Shown: in pieces, positions 46,831-60,900 of the stretch
How positions within the stretch are numbered: the stretch's first letter is position 1
Layout of the letters: each line of letters opens with the position of its first letter
Origin: Alitta virens
Taxonomy: Eukaryota > Annelida > Polychaeta > Phyllodocida > Nereididae
Reading direction: 5' to 3'
DNA: 64,000 nucleotides
Assembly: GCA_932294295.1 (NCBI GenBank)
Contig: OW028573.1
Location: 58,505,829-58,569,828, forward strand
Notes under the pieces: model-generated
What the model saw: only the letters and a program-made list of their open reading frames with translations
Databases searched by the model: none
Told to the model about the DNA's origin: nothing
Made by a program: the position numbers and the translations under genes

Positions 46831-49800
46831 CCTCCTAGCTACCTACCTACCTATTTATCTATCTATCTAGCAATCTATCTACCTACCTATCTATCTATTT
46901 ATCTATATATCTATCCAGCAATCTATCTACCTACCTACCTATCTATTCATCCATCTATCCATCTATGAACAGATCATAAATCAAAGGCCCATCCCAAAAC
47001 ACAACGAAACAACCCCAAAATTGATTACTTCTTCAAATAATGCTAATTTGAAGCCAACCTTACCTAACTCTTACTTAGAAACTGAGTAAACAAGAATATC
47101 TTTTATCTTTCTGATATCATATTTTTTAAACCTTGATGACAACATTTTACTATTTTATCTTATCTATAAGTGAGGGACAATGGCATAAAATACCTACTTG
47201 AAAGTTACCGGACACTATTATATGACCTGTGATGTAAGAAAATTCAATCTAAAAAGCAGTAAAATAGCTGGGTGAAGTCAAGTGCACTGAATTATATACA
47301 TGTTCACACCTGATGTGAAAAATGTCCACAACTGTCCCCCAAGGTTAGAATATAATCTACATGTGTTTATTAAAGCAATAAATCCTTGGGTGAATTTAGA
47401 CAGAAAGTTGGACATGTTTCGACTATTTCATGAATCGTTTCACATGGCATGTGCAATTATTAGAGTTAAAAGCATGAAACGCTTGACATGCACTGTTTCC
47501 TTCGAGTTGTGCAAATCCTTTTTTTCTCTCTCTCCTTTTTTTTTTAACCTCTCCTTTATCCGTTTTCTGGTTTTTATTCTACTTTATTTTTTTATTCGTT
47601 AGCTCATGACTGGATGGCATGACACATTCTGCTGCCATGGCAGCGCATCATTGATCAATACCTTGGTCCTGCTGCAGCAGCTTGTGATGCGAGGCTTGTG
47701 ATGATGAGGATGAGGATGCTGGGTTAACTTCAGGTAACACAGAATAAACAGCCTGATTAAAACTGCTTACAGTTGTTTGCAACTAAATCCGCAGGATTTT
47801 AAACCTACTCAAGCCATCAAACACACAGCTCATTAACAAACCAAAAACACTTGATTTACGAATTTGACCCTGCAGAGCGACAGTTGAGGAATAAATCACA
47901 AGTGCAATACATTAAGAAAAAATGTTATTAACCCTCTCACTGCTAAGCTCCTAATGCACTAACATAACCTTGTATTCATTACGAGTATTCAGCAGTTTTC
48001 AAAAACTTATTCAACTAAAAATTCTTACTAAATGAGTTGAAATGGCATAAAAGTAAAAACTGATAATTGAGATAATAGGAGAATGTTCTAGAACACAGGT
48101 GCAAATCGATTAAATGAATTGATGGCAAATGTACTGCATAATAAGCAGTACTGTCTCCTAAAAGTTTACACAAACATGAGAGTGCACTGGGTGATCATGG
48201 AGCCATCTTATTACGTAACAGCCAAGTTGCAAGATGAAAAGAAACTTACAGAGTGTGAGGCACGAGGTTTGCTGAGTCCAGGGACCGGAGAGGGGCGAGC
48301 TGGTAGACGGGCCACCACCCTCGCAGCCTCCCCAGGCCGGACCATGGATATCACAGAAGGGGTCGGAAGGATCTGCTGGGTGTCGGACTGCACCCTGTGT
48401 CTAAGGCTGCTGCCAGTGGACTTAGATCCCCCAACATCGTTAGTAATCACACCGCGAAAGTGTTTGTCATGAGGTCTGTGGGTGGTGAATAATCCAGGGT
48501 GCTTGGCCTGCAAAGTCTGTGAAGTGGAAGACCCAGCACAGGCAGGACACGCACAGACTGAAGGTAAAGATCTGTGATGAGCTGGGGGTCTTCTGACTTG
48601 CCCAGAGGGGATGGTACTAATCTCACCATCGCTGCTGTCCGTTGATCTCTTCCTGAAATGGGCGTATCCGTTGTGTAAAGAAGCACTGCTGGCAGTTAGT
48701 CCATGTCTAGCAGAGAGGGACACAGCCCTTGACAAAGTGCTGCTGCTTGAAGTCCTGACTTTCGGTGGGACAGGTGATGAGTTGGCTGCAGCAGACAGAA
48801 GACGAGGTGCTGGTGTCTGCTTCATGCCATCCTCTGGCTGCTGCAGCTGAGGGACACTACCACCAACAGCAGCAGCAGCATCTGAGCCCGCATCCGAGCT
48901 GCTTCTGCCATCAGCTGGTGGCCGTGCAGGTAATCCACTGGCGCTGCCACTGCCTTTGATCAAGGCCACGATACCAAAGACTGTGCCTTCCTGGCAAGGG
49001 TACTGCTGGAGATTGAGCGACCCCCCTGCAACCACTGCCCCCAGAAGTCCTGCAGCTGCCGCCCCTGCAGCCACCGCAACTGCCGATGAATTGGAGGAGG
49101 AGGCAGGTGGAGATGAGGATGAGGAGGAGGAGGCGTTGGAGGAGAAGGAGCCCGAGGACAGGCGTTTCCAGGCGCCGTTGGGCGTGAGCTTACTGTTGGC
49201 TGGCGTCAGTCCCATGGCCCCTGCCTCCCTGGCCATAGTGCACGGTGACACGCCAATTCACATTCCAGTGCAGGAGGCGCAGGCTAGCTGCTATCACTGA
49301 TCCAATGATCGATCATGCACTCAAGCTTAGATCACTCCATGTGGCTGCTACGTCAGTAGCATATCCAAGTATTGCTCACTCTTACACCATATATTACCAT
49401 ACACACTTACGACCAACCGTTCACTGCTTATCAAACTGACTATCAAAGTACTTAGAAATTTGAATCTCTCAGGCACTGGTCACTATTACGTCACACCTTA
49501 CATCTGCAATGTACACACCAACACAAGGGCTGTACTCGATATGTAAGTAATCCAGTCTTAGGTGACTAAGGGATCGATTTCTTTTGATCCAGTGTACCTG
49601 TGCATTGTTAACTGGACTGATGCCAGGTCAAACATCATGCCATATAAAATATACATCCATAGTTATGTGTCAACAGGCCAAATGCACGATAATACATTCA
49701 AGTACATTCAAGTACATTCAAGTACATTCAAGTACGTCTCCACGGCATAACATATATAATATAATTATATATCATAATAATATTTTTAAAGATCCATAAG

Positions 49801-52800
49801 CGTGAAGAGTGACAGAGCAAAGGAGGTGTGAATGTGTTATATAACACTGGTTTGCTGCAGAAGTCCTACGACAATGTTGCTGATATCACTTTCACCTAAA
49901 AGCGGCAATCCAGGTAATCCCCAGACGTTGCTGCTGCAGCAGCCAAAACAAAAGCTGTGTGTTCGTCACAGGTGAGACTCGGGGACTCACTGAGAAACAA
50001 ACCACTCACTGCTGCACATGTTAATTCACTGAGAGCAAACTCGCAAGTAGGTAGCCAAAATCAAGTTGTTGAACAGTGCACAGGCACACTTATAATGCCC
50101 ACAACCTAACTGTGCAACCATGCCTGGAGCAGCTGACAATCCAACGTGATTCAAATGAATGCACAGCCAGGAGCATGCAGCAGCAGCAGCAGCCTATGGG
50201 TCAGTGATGAGCACATGCATGTCCCCTTGTCCCATGACCATTGCTTGTCCACTGCTTGACCACTGAAGACTGTCTCAGCCAGGGTTCTGTTACTTGTTAG
50301 TGATCCACGCACCCCACTGCACTCCACTGAGCACGTGAGGCGTGGGGCACTGGAGTGTATCTATGCCACACACAATTCACTGCTGTTTCTTCTCGATTAT
50401 AAGCCGGGGGTTGTGTTATTTAAAGGGACTATTTCCCTAAACGAGACATTTAGATCATAAAATCGTCATATTTATACAGAGTGTCACTCCAGTGCCGGCT
50501 TCTAATTGCACCAGTTCTCTATCATACTGTATAATAAACCCAGGTTTGTCACCGAGTAAAGACGGTAGATCATATATTGCATGGTGCTGCTCTGCACTGC
50601 ATAAGCAGTCCTGGGTATTCCAGTTGCAAGATTAACATCTAGGCATCTCGGCCAAACAAGGAAAGATTGCCATCTGTAGGAACTGAGGTAACCATTAATA
50701 CAACCCAATCGGATCGAATCAAGGAAATTCTGGACATTCAAGTACCTTGTTGCCAGGGAAGTATTGTTGCTATGGAAGTGCACCAATTCAGTTCCTTAAT
50801 TTCATGTTAGTCTGACAAACTATGCATGTTTAAAGTGCAACTTCATAATTTACAGGTTTGTAAATAGTTCAAATCAGTCCGCAAATAGCTAGAAACCTTT
50901 GAACTTTTCTTTGAAATGTGTCCTTATTTTTTGCCTTTTCACAAAGACCTCGCATAAGCAAACAAAAAGGGAACCCTGATAAAACATGAGTCGTCCGTTT
51001 CTAGGACCCAAAAAAATACAACGTTAGTTGAGAGAAAGGATTTTTTGACAAAGAACAGTTGAAAAAGACAACATCCTTCATTTTTCCAATGCTCTGCTAC
51101 TCATCAATGAAATCACCTGCGTCAACACGCTAGCCAGGACGCCACAGATGCAACGTTGCAACGTCTCTGCAGGCGTCACCCATCGCGTCACGGCGTCACC
51201 ACAACATGTCACTTCCACAGCTTGTCATTTCAACAGCTTTGACAACAACACCTTTTGTCCTAGGGCTTTTATCTGTTCGTATATACAAACATTAAAGGTC
51301 ACTGCCACTGACCTACCTAATCCATTATTCATTAGCCTAACAAATTCTCTGACAACCTGACAAGGTTTTGGACGTATTTACATTGATAAGTATAATATTA
51401 ATCATGACCATCCAAAGTTCTCAAGTTACACTCCGTACATTTCTGAAAGTATCTGTCTCCCCATGGGTCCGGAATTAATGGTTTTAAATATACGATTTCC
51501 ATGATAACACCAGACTTTTCAACTTGGTTCAAAAGTAGCAGCTATACTGTCTACTAAATGGGGAAAATTTAAATTTCTGACTTCAGAAGTAATATTATAC
51601 ATTTAGCTCATGAATTGATATGATGTCCAAAGATTCACGAGAATGTTCAATATTGGCAACCATGCTGCCTCATTATAGTGATTTAGTTTATTTAGGTTGT
51701 TAATGCTAACAGTCGATATTTGTGTGTCTGTGGTGATTTTGCTTTATTGATTTTGAGAAAGCTTTAAAACAAAAAATTATCAATGAACAATGAAATAGCT
51801 GGTCTTTGTTTATGCTGTTGTAAAAAGTTGTAAATTGAACTTAGTGTTATATAATGGAAATTAGTTGTTCTTGACAAAACAAATGGGGTATTAAGGTAGT
51901 GTAAACTTTATTGGAGGCTGAGTTTAATTGATTTCTGTACCAGACCTGCATGAATTACTGTTCAACTAATTTAGAATTCAATAATTCCATTCAATATTTC
52001 AGTTTATATGTTGTCATGGTGACCTAATGATATGTTGAGGGGGACTTTCCTACATCCTGGTATTTTCGTCATGGTTGGGTGGACATTTTGTCCCATGCTG
52101 GTTTCGTAACAATTGCATTATTGTGGCTCAAAATAGTGTGTCATTGGTGGAAAGTATGCAAAGATTAGTCAAATGATTGATGAATGGTTAAAAGAGCTGC
52201 AATCTTACCTGACTTTACTGCGGCTGGAGTTTGAGGAAACAAAGGCTGCTGTGAATTTAGAAGATAGGGGGATTTTCCAAAAGTCTGTTTTCAAAGTTTA
52301 AAAAGCTATTGTTTGAAGTATATTATATACAAAGTGAGACGATGAATTGAGAAGAGAAATAAGTTGACACAATGGGCAGGGATTTAATCAAGTTAATTTA
52401 TCATAATTAGAAAACTTGTACTAGACATACATGCAGAGGTTAAAGACCATGACAATGAAAGGCAGGGAAAAATTTTCATGGACTATCTTCTCTTCATTTC
52501 GCAATTTTTGTGGTTAGAAATATGCACACAAAAAGATCCCACAAGATTTTGATGCCTCAGGGAATGTAGGTCAATAGATAGATAGATAGATAGATAGATA
52601 AGAGACTGACTGACTGACTGCAACATGATTGTATCTCTGGAATGCTAAACATTAAAAGTGAGCAGCAGGTCATAATGTTTAACTACAAAATTAAATGGAT
52701 ATGTGGAGCAATAAATGTCACTCAAATGTTAGTAAGGCGTCACCGCTGACAATCATGATATTTTTTGTGCCTGAAGTGACGTTAATGCAATTTTGGAGAA

Positions 52801-55800
52801 TTGAAAAAAAGTCTCATTATACAAACGGACTTGCCTCTTGGAACAGACTTTCACTCTATTATCTTACATATTTACTTCATTTGATATTTTAAATCAAATC
52901 TTTGAGATCATGAAATTGTATCAAATTTACTACTCCCCCACAGCTACAAACGTAAAGCATCAAGATGATAACACTGAAGGAAGTAAATAATTAAACATAC
53001 AATATTAGACAGTGTAGCAATCAATGCACTGGATTATCTTGGGAGCACTAGTGCAAAATCACAGCTAATTATTAGGGCAGAACCAAATTTGTTGTCCTCA
53101 TCTGTTGGTTAACTTTTAACTCCACACACCATCATTGCATCATCAATAATTCAGTAGAGAGTCGAATAAATCAATTCCACTAAAACTCAGATCCCACGCC
53201 CAATAAATTATTCATGCTGATCAAACAGTAATGAGAAAGGTCTCCAATTATAGATTCACAAGTCGAACAAATAATTTGTGCAGATTATGTCAAGTATGTA
53301 AATTATCGGTGGGCTGAAATCCTGTTCAGCAACCAACTATTAAACAGGCATTAGTAGCCTAATTATTCAACATAGAATAATTAGATAAACGAGTAACTAG
53401 CATGCCAGTTGCATGAATAGTATGAGAGCTAGTTTACTTTAAATAAAACTCTCATTCAGTACAAGAACACAATAAACTAAAATCTGCTACAAAACAATCT
53501 GCCACACTCTGAAACCAGCTGTATCGAGCATTTTACGCATTCACATAATTTGTTGTGTATGTTTTTTAAATTATTGCCAGGAATAAATAATGCCCACACC
53601 TGGACAATTCAACTCAGGAGATTAAATTATATTACCTTAAGCTATAATAATACTGGTATAACGACATAGGATTTTCAGATACAGCTGCTTAGGAGTGACA
53701 ACTTGGAAAGAAGATTAAAGTGACTCACTAAGATTTCATTGTATGCAGGCAGTTGATAGTGCTGATGGTCATTGGGACCATAATCCTCGTCCATATATGT
53801 GATCACTTTAGAAGATATCGATGGAACGAAGCTATCCTTATTCTCTGCAGTCTTTTGAACAAATCCACCTTCACTGTAAACAAGTTATCAGGTTACATAT
53901 TAATTAGAAAGACTGGTGATATGCGAGTGAAAGAAACCCACAAATGAAGCCAATTACAGCATAGCAATATTGTAATGATTTGCAATGACCTCATCAGTTT
54001 AGTGTTCAACAACTGGTTAGATTTTTTTTGCATTTATTAGCAAGGTTAATTTTGAGTCATGTTAGTTCCCATCAACTTAAAGTGTTATCAAGAAATGTCC
54101 CTAGGAGGCAGCACAAAGCCTATTGCCTACTGCCATCTGGTGTTTTATTTCATAAGCTTTGCTCAGAAGAAATATGAATGCAGCAATGCACACACAGATG
54201 ATTCAGAATACTTACTCATCACTATGCTGGTGTCTCTCAGACCACGCTTTGTTGGTGGCTGCAATATCAGATGCCATTCGATTGTCGTTTGGTAAACTGG
54301 CTCGGATGTTTGAATGATTTGAGAAGGCATTTCTTGTGCCTAATGAGTTTGGGAAACTAGTAGAGTTGGGCATTGTAGCCCGCGTCTGGGCAGCAGGGCC
54401 AGTTCCTCGTGTGAAACCCTCAGTATGGTTTGCATAAGGTCCATTGCCATTGTTCATACTTGGGGCATTAGTTAAGTGGGGTTTGTTAGGGTGTCCATCA
54501 ATAGCATTGCGTTCCTCCATGATCACCTCCCTGGTGGTTCCTCCGACTGTTCTTCGAGCATATCGTTTGCTGGGTGACCTGGAGAGACACTCAGCCATCA
54601 AGAAATCATTCACCAGCCTCTTCTCTAAATGTCTACCCCTAATACTTTATTAATATACCATCCATTAATAACACCACTGCTGATTTAACCCATTACTATT
54701 TTTAATTGGTCTAAACAAATACAACTGCAGGATTAATGTTAGTAGCTGATAGAGAAAGTTATCACCACCATGTAAGTACATCAACAAAATAAATGCCAGT
54801 TATGCAAAGGACTGTACAAGGGTAAAAAGATGTAACTAAGTCACATGAACAGCAACAAAATTCAAAGCTACTATTGAAAGTCGCAGACAAGTTCTACGAA
54901 AGCTGTGCCATTCTACATTGCATGCATGATACATTTTGTAAAGTGATACTGAATATAACCTTTAGCTAATTCTAGACCTAGCTAAGAAGGATAAATGTCT
55001 GGGGTCATCTGGCGAGATCACTCTCTGCTGCTAAATAGACCTTATGACTAACACTTTGGCTACTAGGATGGTCGCTTGCTGGGTTCAACTAACTCACCTG
55101 GCAAACGATCGTTCTATTCGTGCTCGTCGTTTGCTCTCCGATATAGTTTGGTACTCAGTTTTCCCACTGCAAGAAATAAATTGTGCAAATCAACTGTCTT
55201 CATCCTGCTTCTTGCTTCCATTCATCATTCATGCAGTATCACCACTACAGTAGAGCCCATCACATGCGGACACAGCAATCAATCAATTAATCCTGGGGAG
55301 TTTAGCACTGCACTTCAATCAAGGATAAAAACCTAGCAATTAAATATTCTGCAGGGTTCATTTTGGTTCCATTGGGTGTCAAGTCAATGTCTTAAGCGTT
55401 ATTAGTCTCAAGGTGCACCATGCGATATAAACCATTAAAAGCGTATGGTCATCCAAACCATTTCAATGCTAAATTAAAGCGAAATTCTTATCATTCGCCA
55501 GTTTTGCAGGTCCAAGTAGTAATTCTTAGATAGACTCAATAATTTGTGATAATTGAACAAACAAAAAATTACTAAACTTTGAAGTTTTAAAATGTCATTT
55601 CTAAAAAAGATCTCAGAACTCCAACAGACGGACAGTCAAGTGATCAGATGCTGGCAATAATTAGTATCTTGGTAATCAGGTCTACTGATAATATTAAGCG
55701 CAGTCTCAAGCTGCATTATTATTTTTATGGCTTAAAATGACAATTGATGTGCTGGAGACAGTAATCAGTGTGAAATTGCAATATGCCTGGTCAAAAATAG

Positions 55801-57870
55801 AAAACTAATGGTAAAGCTTCAAACTGTTAATGCCTCAAAAGCACCTGTTACTATTCTTAAAGTAGCTGATGCGTCATTACAGGTTAAATTCTTCAGTTTA
55901 ACTTAAATATAAAATGCTTCTGTGCACCTATATGTGATATGCAGTCGAAAGGTCGTTAGGATGCAGTCAAACTCACATACACAATCACAAGTTCATCAAG
56001 CCCACATTTCGCGGCAGCCTCTTTCATAAAGTTGCACTCATTAAGTCTATGCAGTGTTGAAAACCACACATCAGGAGACCAAAAGGCTCAATAGTCAGAT
56101 CTTCCAGGAGATTTCCTAATATTTCCCACACATGTATGACAAGTCAGAGCTCTCCACATAATTCTGAGAAATACTGATTCATATTTTCGGAGATGGCACG
56201 GTAAAATCGATTGCATAAACTTGTATCATATACCTCCACAGTTCACAGCCCATTTGAACTGAAACCCTGATTTACGTATATAACATGGTTTGGCGGCACT
56301 AGCTTTGTCATTGTGGGCACTAACTTGTAAACCGTGCTTGACCATCGCAGTAAGCTCATTAACTGATGCAAGGAGTGATCTTACAAAGCTTACCATGCTA
56401 AAAGCAACAACATTGCAAAACATGGCATTAACATAGCGAGACAGGCAAGAAAGTCCTAAGCACATTATGATTGACATACAATGTAATTTGTTTGAATTAG
56501 TATGTGAATAATCATTGTTACAGTGACTTGGAAACAATGTTTATGAAGCAAAAAACCTTCACCAGTTATTAAGCTGTCTACAAGGTTATGATTAACTACA
56601 GGTGGCAAACATAAAACATTGGTTCAGTGAGAAACGAGAAGGATTCTGAGCAACCAGGAAGCGGTTAGGTGCAGACTAGAAACACAAGGGTGCACCCATC
56701 ACTCACCTATACCTGAATTTTGATCCCAGAGAGAAAAAGTACTTTTTCGTTGGAGGTTTCGGCATGTGTAGACGGAAAAATGTGTGGTGCTCCACGCAGG
56801 ACTTCCATAAATTTTTGCAAGATCGATAACTGACCATGTTGAAACCTATCAAGTTCTCCACATTGTCATTCTGAAACGAAAATTATTTCATGTGTGTGAA
56901 ATGTTTAAAACCATCAAACATTTTTATCGTAAACTAAATTCCCAGAGAAATTGACAGATAATGCTGATTTGAAGTTGCAGTCTGAATTGACAAATAATGC
57001 TGACTATGCCATCAGAAGTTCTTATTGATGATTGAAACAGTTAACCCCAATTCCACGTCATGACATTTCACTGTCTAAACAATGCATAGCGAAACACCAT
57101 GCTTCAGGTCTTTTCTGTAGTTGAATGCTTGATATGAACAAGATGTGAATAGTTGTAATGGAAAACTAGATAATATTCCAGATGATGTATAACTTCATAC
57201 TCACCATTTCTCTCCTTAATTGGATAAAGAATTGTTTCCTTTTGAAGGATATTTTTACAATTTTGGCCCTGCAACACAAAAACAGAGTTTGTTAGCCTCT
57301 TCCTCATGCAAACAGGAAATAAATTTACACAAGAATTAAGTCATGAACATTATGCTGTAAAGGGTAAAAAACACTCACCATGAGAATGTATTTATACGAC
57401 TATCATTTTGAAACACTACCAGTCCAGCTGAAGTGACTCCTAATTGAATATCCAGGTCATTTTGATCCTATAATTCAAGATTCATTGAGTGCATATCATC
57501 TATTAATAGGATCACCATCAAACACAATGCACCAGTGATCCAAGATTATCACAGGCAAACTTTTGTCATCTGTGCGTGATAATTATCAGGTTTTTCCATA
57601 GTATAGATAACTTCATTGTGAACTGAATTCTCTCATGACATGATACTTAGATATTGCTAAGTTTAATCTCTGTTTATCAACTCATAACTACGCTTACACC
57701 TAATGCAGTACACAAAATATGTACATGAATCCTAAATGACAGCTTAATTTTAGAGGTAGGTGTTCATGATGTTATTCTTTTGAACAGGACAAGCGAGTAT
57801 AAGATAAGTTTAAATAGGCTCAGGGTGATTGACATTAAGCAGGCCCAGTGAGTAGATAGTGAGTGAAATG

Positions 57871-57930
<60 letters not shown>

Positions 57931-60900
57931 TAATTTTGCGGGGTATTAATTAAAACTCAAAGTTATGCAATATGACGGAGGTCAACTTCGCTGCAAACAA
58001 CTCAAGGGATCGTTATCAATGTGTCATAGCATATAATTCAGACAGTCAGTCATTGATGAAACATTCATCAAAAACTCTGGCATTGATAAGCCTGCACTGT
58101 GAGGATTAGGAGAGCAAGGTTTGCACAATGGTTAGTGGCCAATAGAGAAGCAATCAGTATTATCAACAGGCAAGACCCACAAACAGTGCATTGCAAGTTA
58201 GGCAACACTGGGTTAAGCAACAGGAGTGTTAGGTGATATACACAAATGGTTATTGGTCAGTCATTCATTCATTCCACATGCATACCAGTTAGTTTCAGGT
58301 TACAATTTTGCAGGGATCAATCCAATAATAGTACAACATGTACCAGGATCATTTCGAGCAAATTTGTTAAACTTTGATTCAAGGAGAAACAATAGAAACT
58401 ATTACTCAGTCAAGTGAATAATGGGGTATATATCGTTACGTGTTAGTACCATTATAAGGAGAAATGATCTACAAAAAATATCCAATTATTATTAGTTTGT
58501 GAGTTTTGTAATGGAGACACCTGGATCTTTAACACCAGGTGGCAACACGAGTCATTCACCACAAGTAGAGAGTTCTCATCATTGCATTCAGACCTCTAAA
58601 CAGCCTCAGTATCAATGACAATGGGAAAACTGTACAAGATCTACCAGGGTGTCATCACAATGATGTCAGAGTCATAATGCAAAGGATGAGAGGTTTAATA
58701 ACAAATGTGAGAACATTGTCAGGAAGCTACCATGTTATGTCCAAGTACTAAAAGAAGATAAGGTGTTATTCATAAGTATTAATTGCTACAAAAGTTATCA
58801 CATCATTTCACATGTCATGCATTGCAATAGACAAAGGTTTAGTAAGACATTACAAATTAGCAAGTGATAAGGCTTAGGTTATTGCGTTGAATACATGATC
58901 ATGGTAAACAGCAAATGCAATGAGATCATCCTTGATGAAAAATTTCCAAATCTTAGGCCACTATTGATCCTTGTTAAACAGAAACCAAGTTATCTCCAAA
59001 TTTTTTTACAATATAGAACAATATAGAACAAGGATGATCTCACAGACAAAGGTATCAGAGAAAAGGGAAGGTGTGCAGGCTTAGGAATGCTTACCCGTAC
59101 CCGAGCATAATGTAAGTCAACCCCATACATGTCTAACTGCTTTGCATGATCGAGATAACGACACTCGGCATCAGCTGGGGTCTGACCCCTGAAAAGAAAC
59201 ATTTCAAAGAGAAATAGTAAGCTTTATCCATCGTAAAGACACATCACCATTTTCCCCTGGGTCTGCTCAACTGTCACTTCGCCGCACTTCTGCTCATCTT
59301 TTTGCTGGTTTCTGTAATTGCCTGTCAAGCTTCATTATCAAAATTAAACTTCCACAATTTTAATGCAATTTTGCAAATAAACTTGAGCCAAAAACAATAC
59401 AAGACATCAGCCAGTAATTCAGCTGTAGACTTCAATGCAGGACAAAATTCTCAAACAATTTTCATTCACAGAAGGACAGACAAGAAGCTGAACAAGCAAA
59501 TACAGCACAGCCTTTCAGACATTGAGCAATTCTTACCCAGTTCGCATGATACAAATCCAACCCATACATATCAAGTTGAACAGCATTCTCTACATAGGCC
59601 AGCTCCATCTCAGCTGGACTGCAACCTCTGTAAATTCATTCCAGAATGACAACAATACAAATCACTTCCTTATGCAAACATATGTAATGTAACAGTTCTC
59701 TATTATCAAACCGCTGTAATGCAATGAGTACACGTGTCATTTAAAATTTCCTCGAACACAGCCAATATCTGACTGACCTAAATGCCATAATATGCAAAAT
59801 TTGATACATCACTTAAATAATTACAAAACAATCAAAAGCGAATTATTGCACATTTCCGTACAATTTACACATCTTGTGAGCACTTTCTCCACATAAACCA
59901 TACCTGTGTTGCTTGTGGAGTTCTGTTACTTCCCTCTCAAACTCATCACTTTGACTTGGAATGAATCTGAACTCTGATAAATACCCAGGGCCATGTTCAT
60001 CTGGATTATGATCACCTAATTCAGCTGTAAAATTCAAAAATCAATATAGAAATACAAACACAATATGTGACACACATTGAATACATAAACATCAAACAAC
60101 GCTTGTGTTTATAATAACTCACACTGCACAGCGTAACTGGCCAACAAAACACAAGTTTTAAACGGAACAACTAGACGTCCTTCATGAATGTCCTTTTTCA
60201 GCTGCAGGAAAAAATGGTAACTGAAAAAAAAGAAAAGACCAGATTATGTCTTGTACTACGGCAAAACTATCAGAAGAACAAGGTTTAACCACAAAGAATC
60301 CATCTGTTCTTACCGAGTGTATTCCTCCTGAAGTTTGCTTGGGTCTGAGACATAAAATTTCACTCTAAAGTAGAACTTGTAAGGTGGAGCAACTGCAACA
60401 ATAATTGAAAGCATTCACAAAATTATTCATCCACTCTTCAGAATGATAGCATATAGTCTCTGTAACTCCTGAGGTGGCATCATGCAAGCGATAAAATTTG
60501 TCTTTGTGATGCCATTTGGTGTAACTTTGTTACTATAAGAGAATGAAAGTCTTGAGTCTTGTTACTTGTGTGAATTGTTACTACGATGTGTTGATATTGG
60601 GCCATACTTAAAAATATTCCTGTTGTGGGTTACATGACCGTATCGAACATATCAGTGCATACAACATTTTTTTTTTTTTTAGTCCTCAAATTGTTTCTGG
60701 GTCTATTCTTGTGGTAGCGCGGGGCCCTATCAGTGAGGTGAATATTGGTAAAATATTCTTCTGAAATTCCTACCTACCTGATGGGTTTTTTAAGAGTCAT
60801 GTAACCTAACCAGCAACAGAAATATTTTTAAGACTGGCCTAGCATTAAAACTTTGTAGAGTCAGTCCTCATTTTCTTTCACATCACAAAAGTGATGATAG

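Noticed and set aside
46708..46968. Open frame of Tyr/Leu/Pro repeats
   Set aside because: It is a translated tetranucleotide repeat.
48211..49251. Start of the long minus-strand frame at 49,251
   Set aside because: That codon is GTG, and an in-frame TGA lies three codons upstream of it. The first ATG is at 49,236, and the exon stops at the donor after 48,250, so the last residues of the frame are intron.
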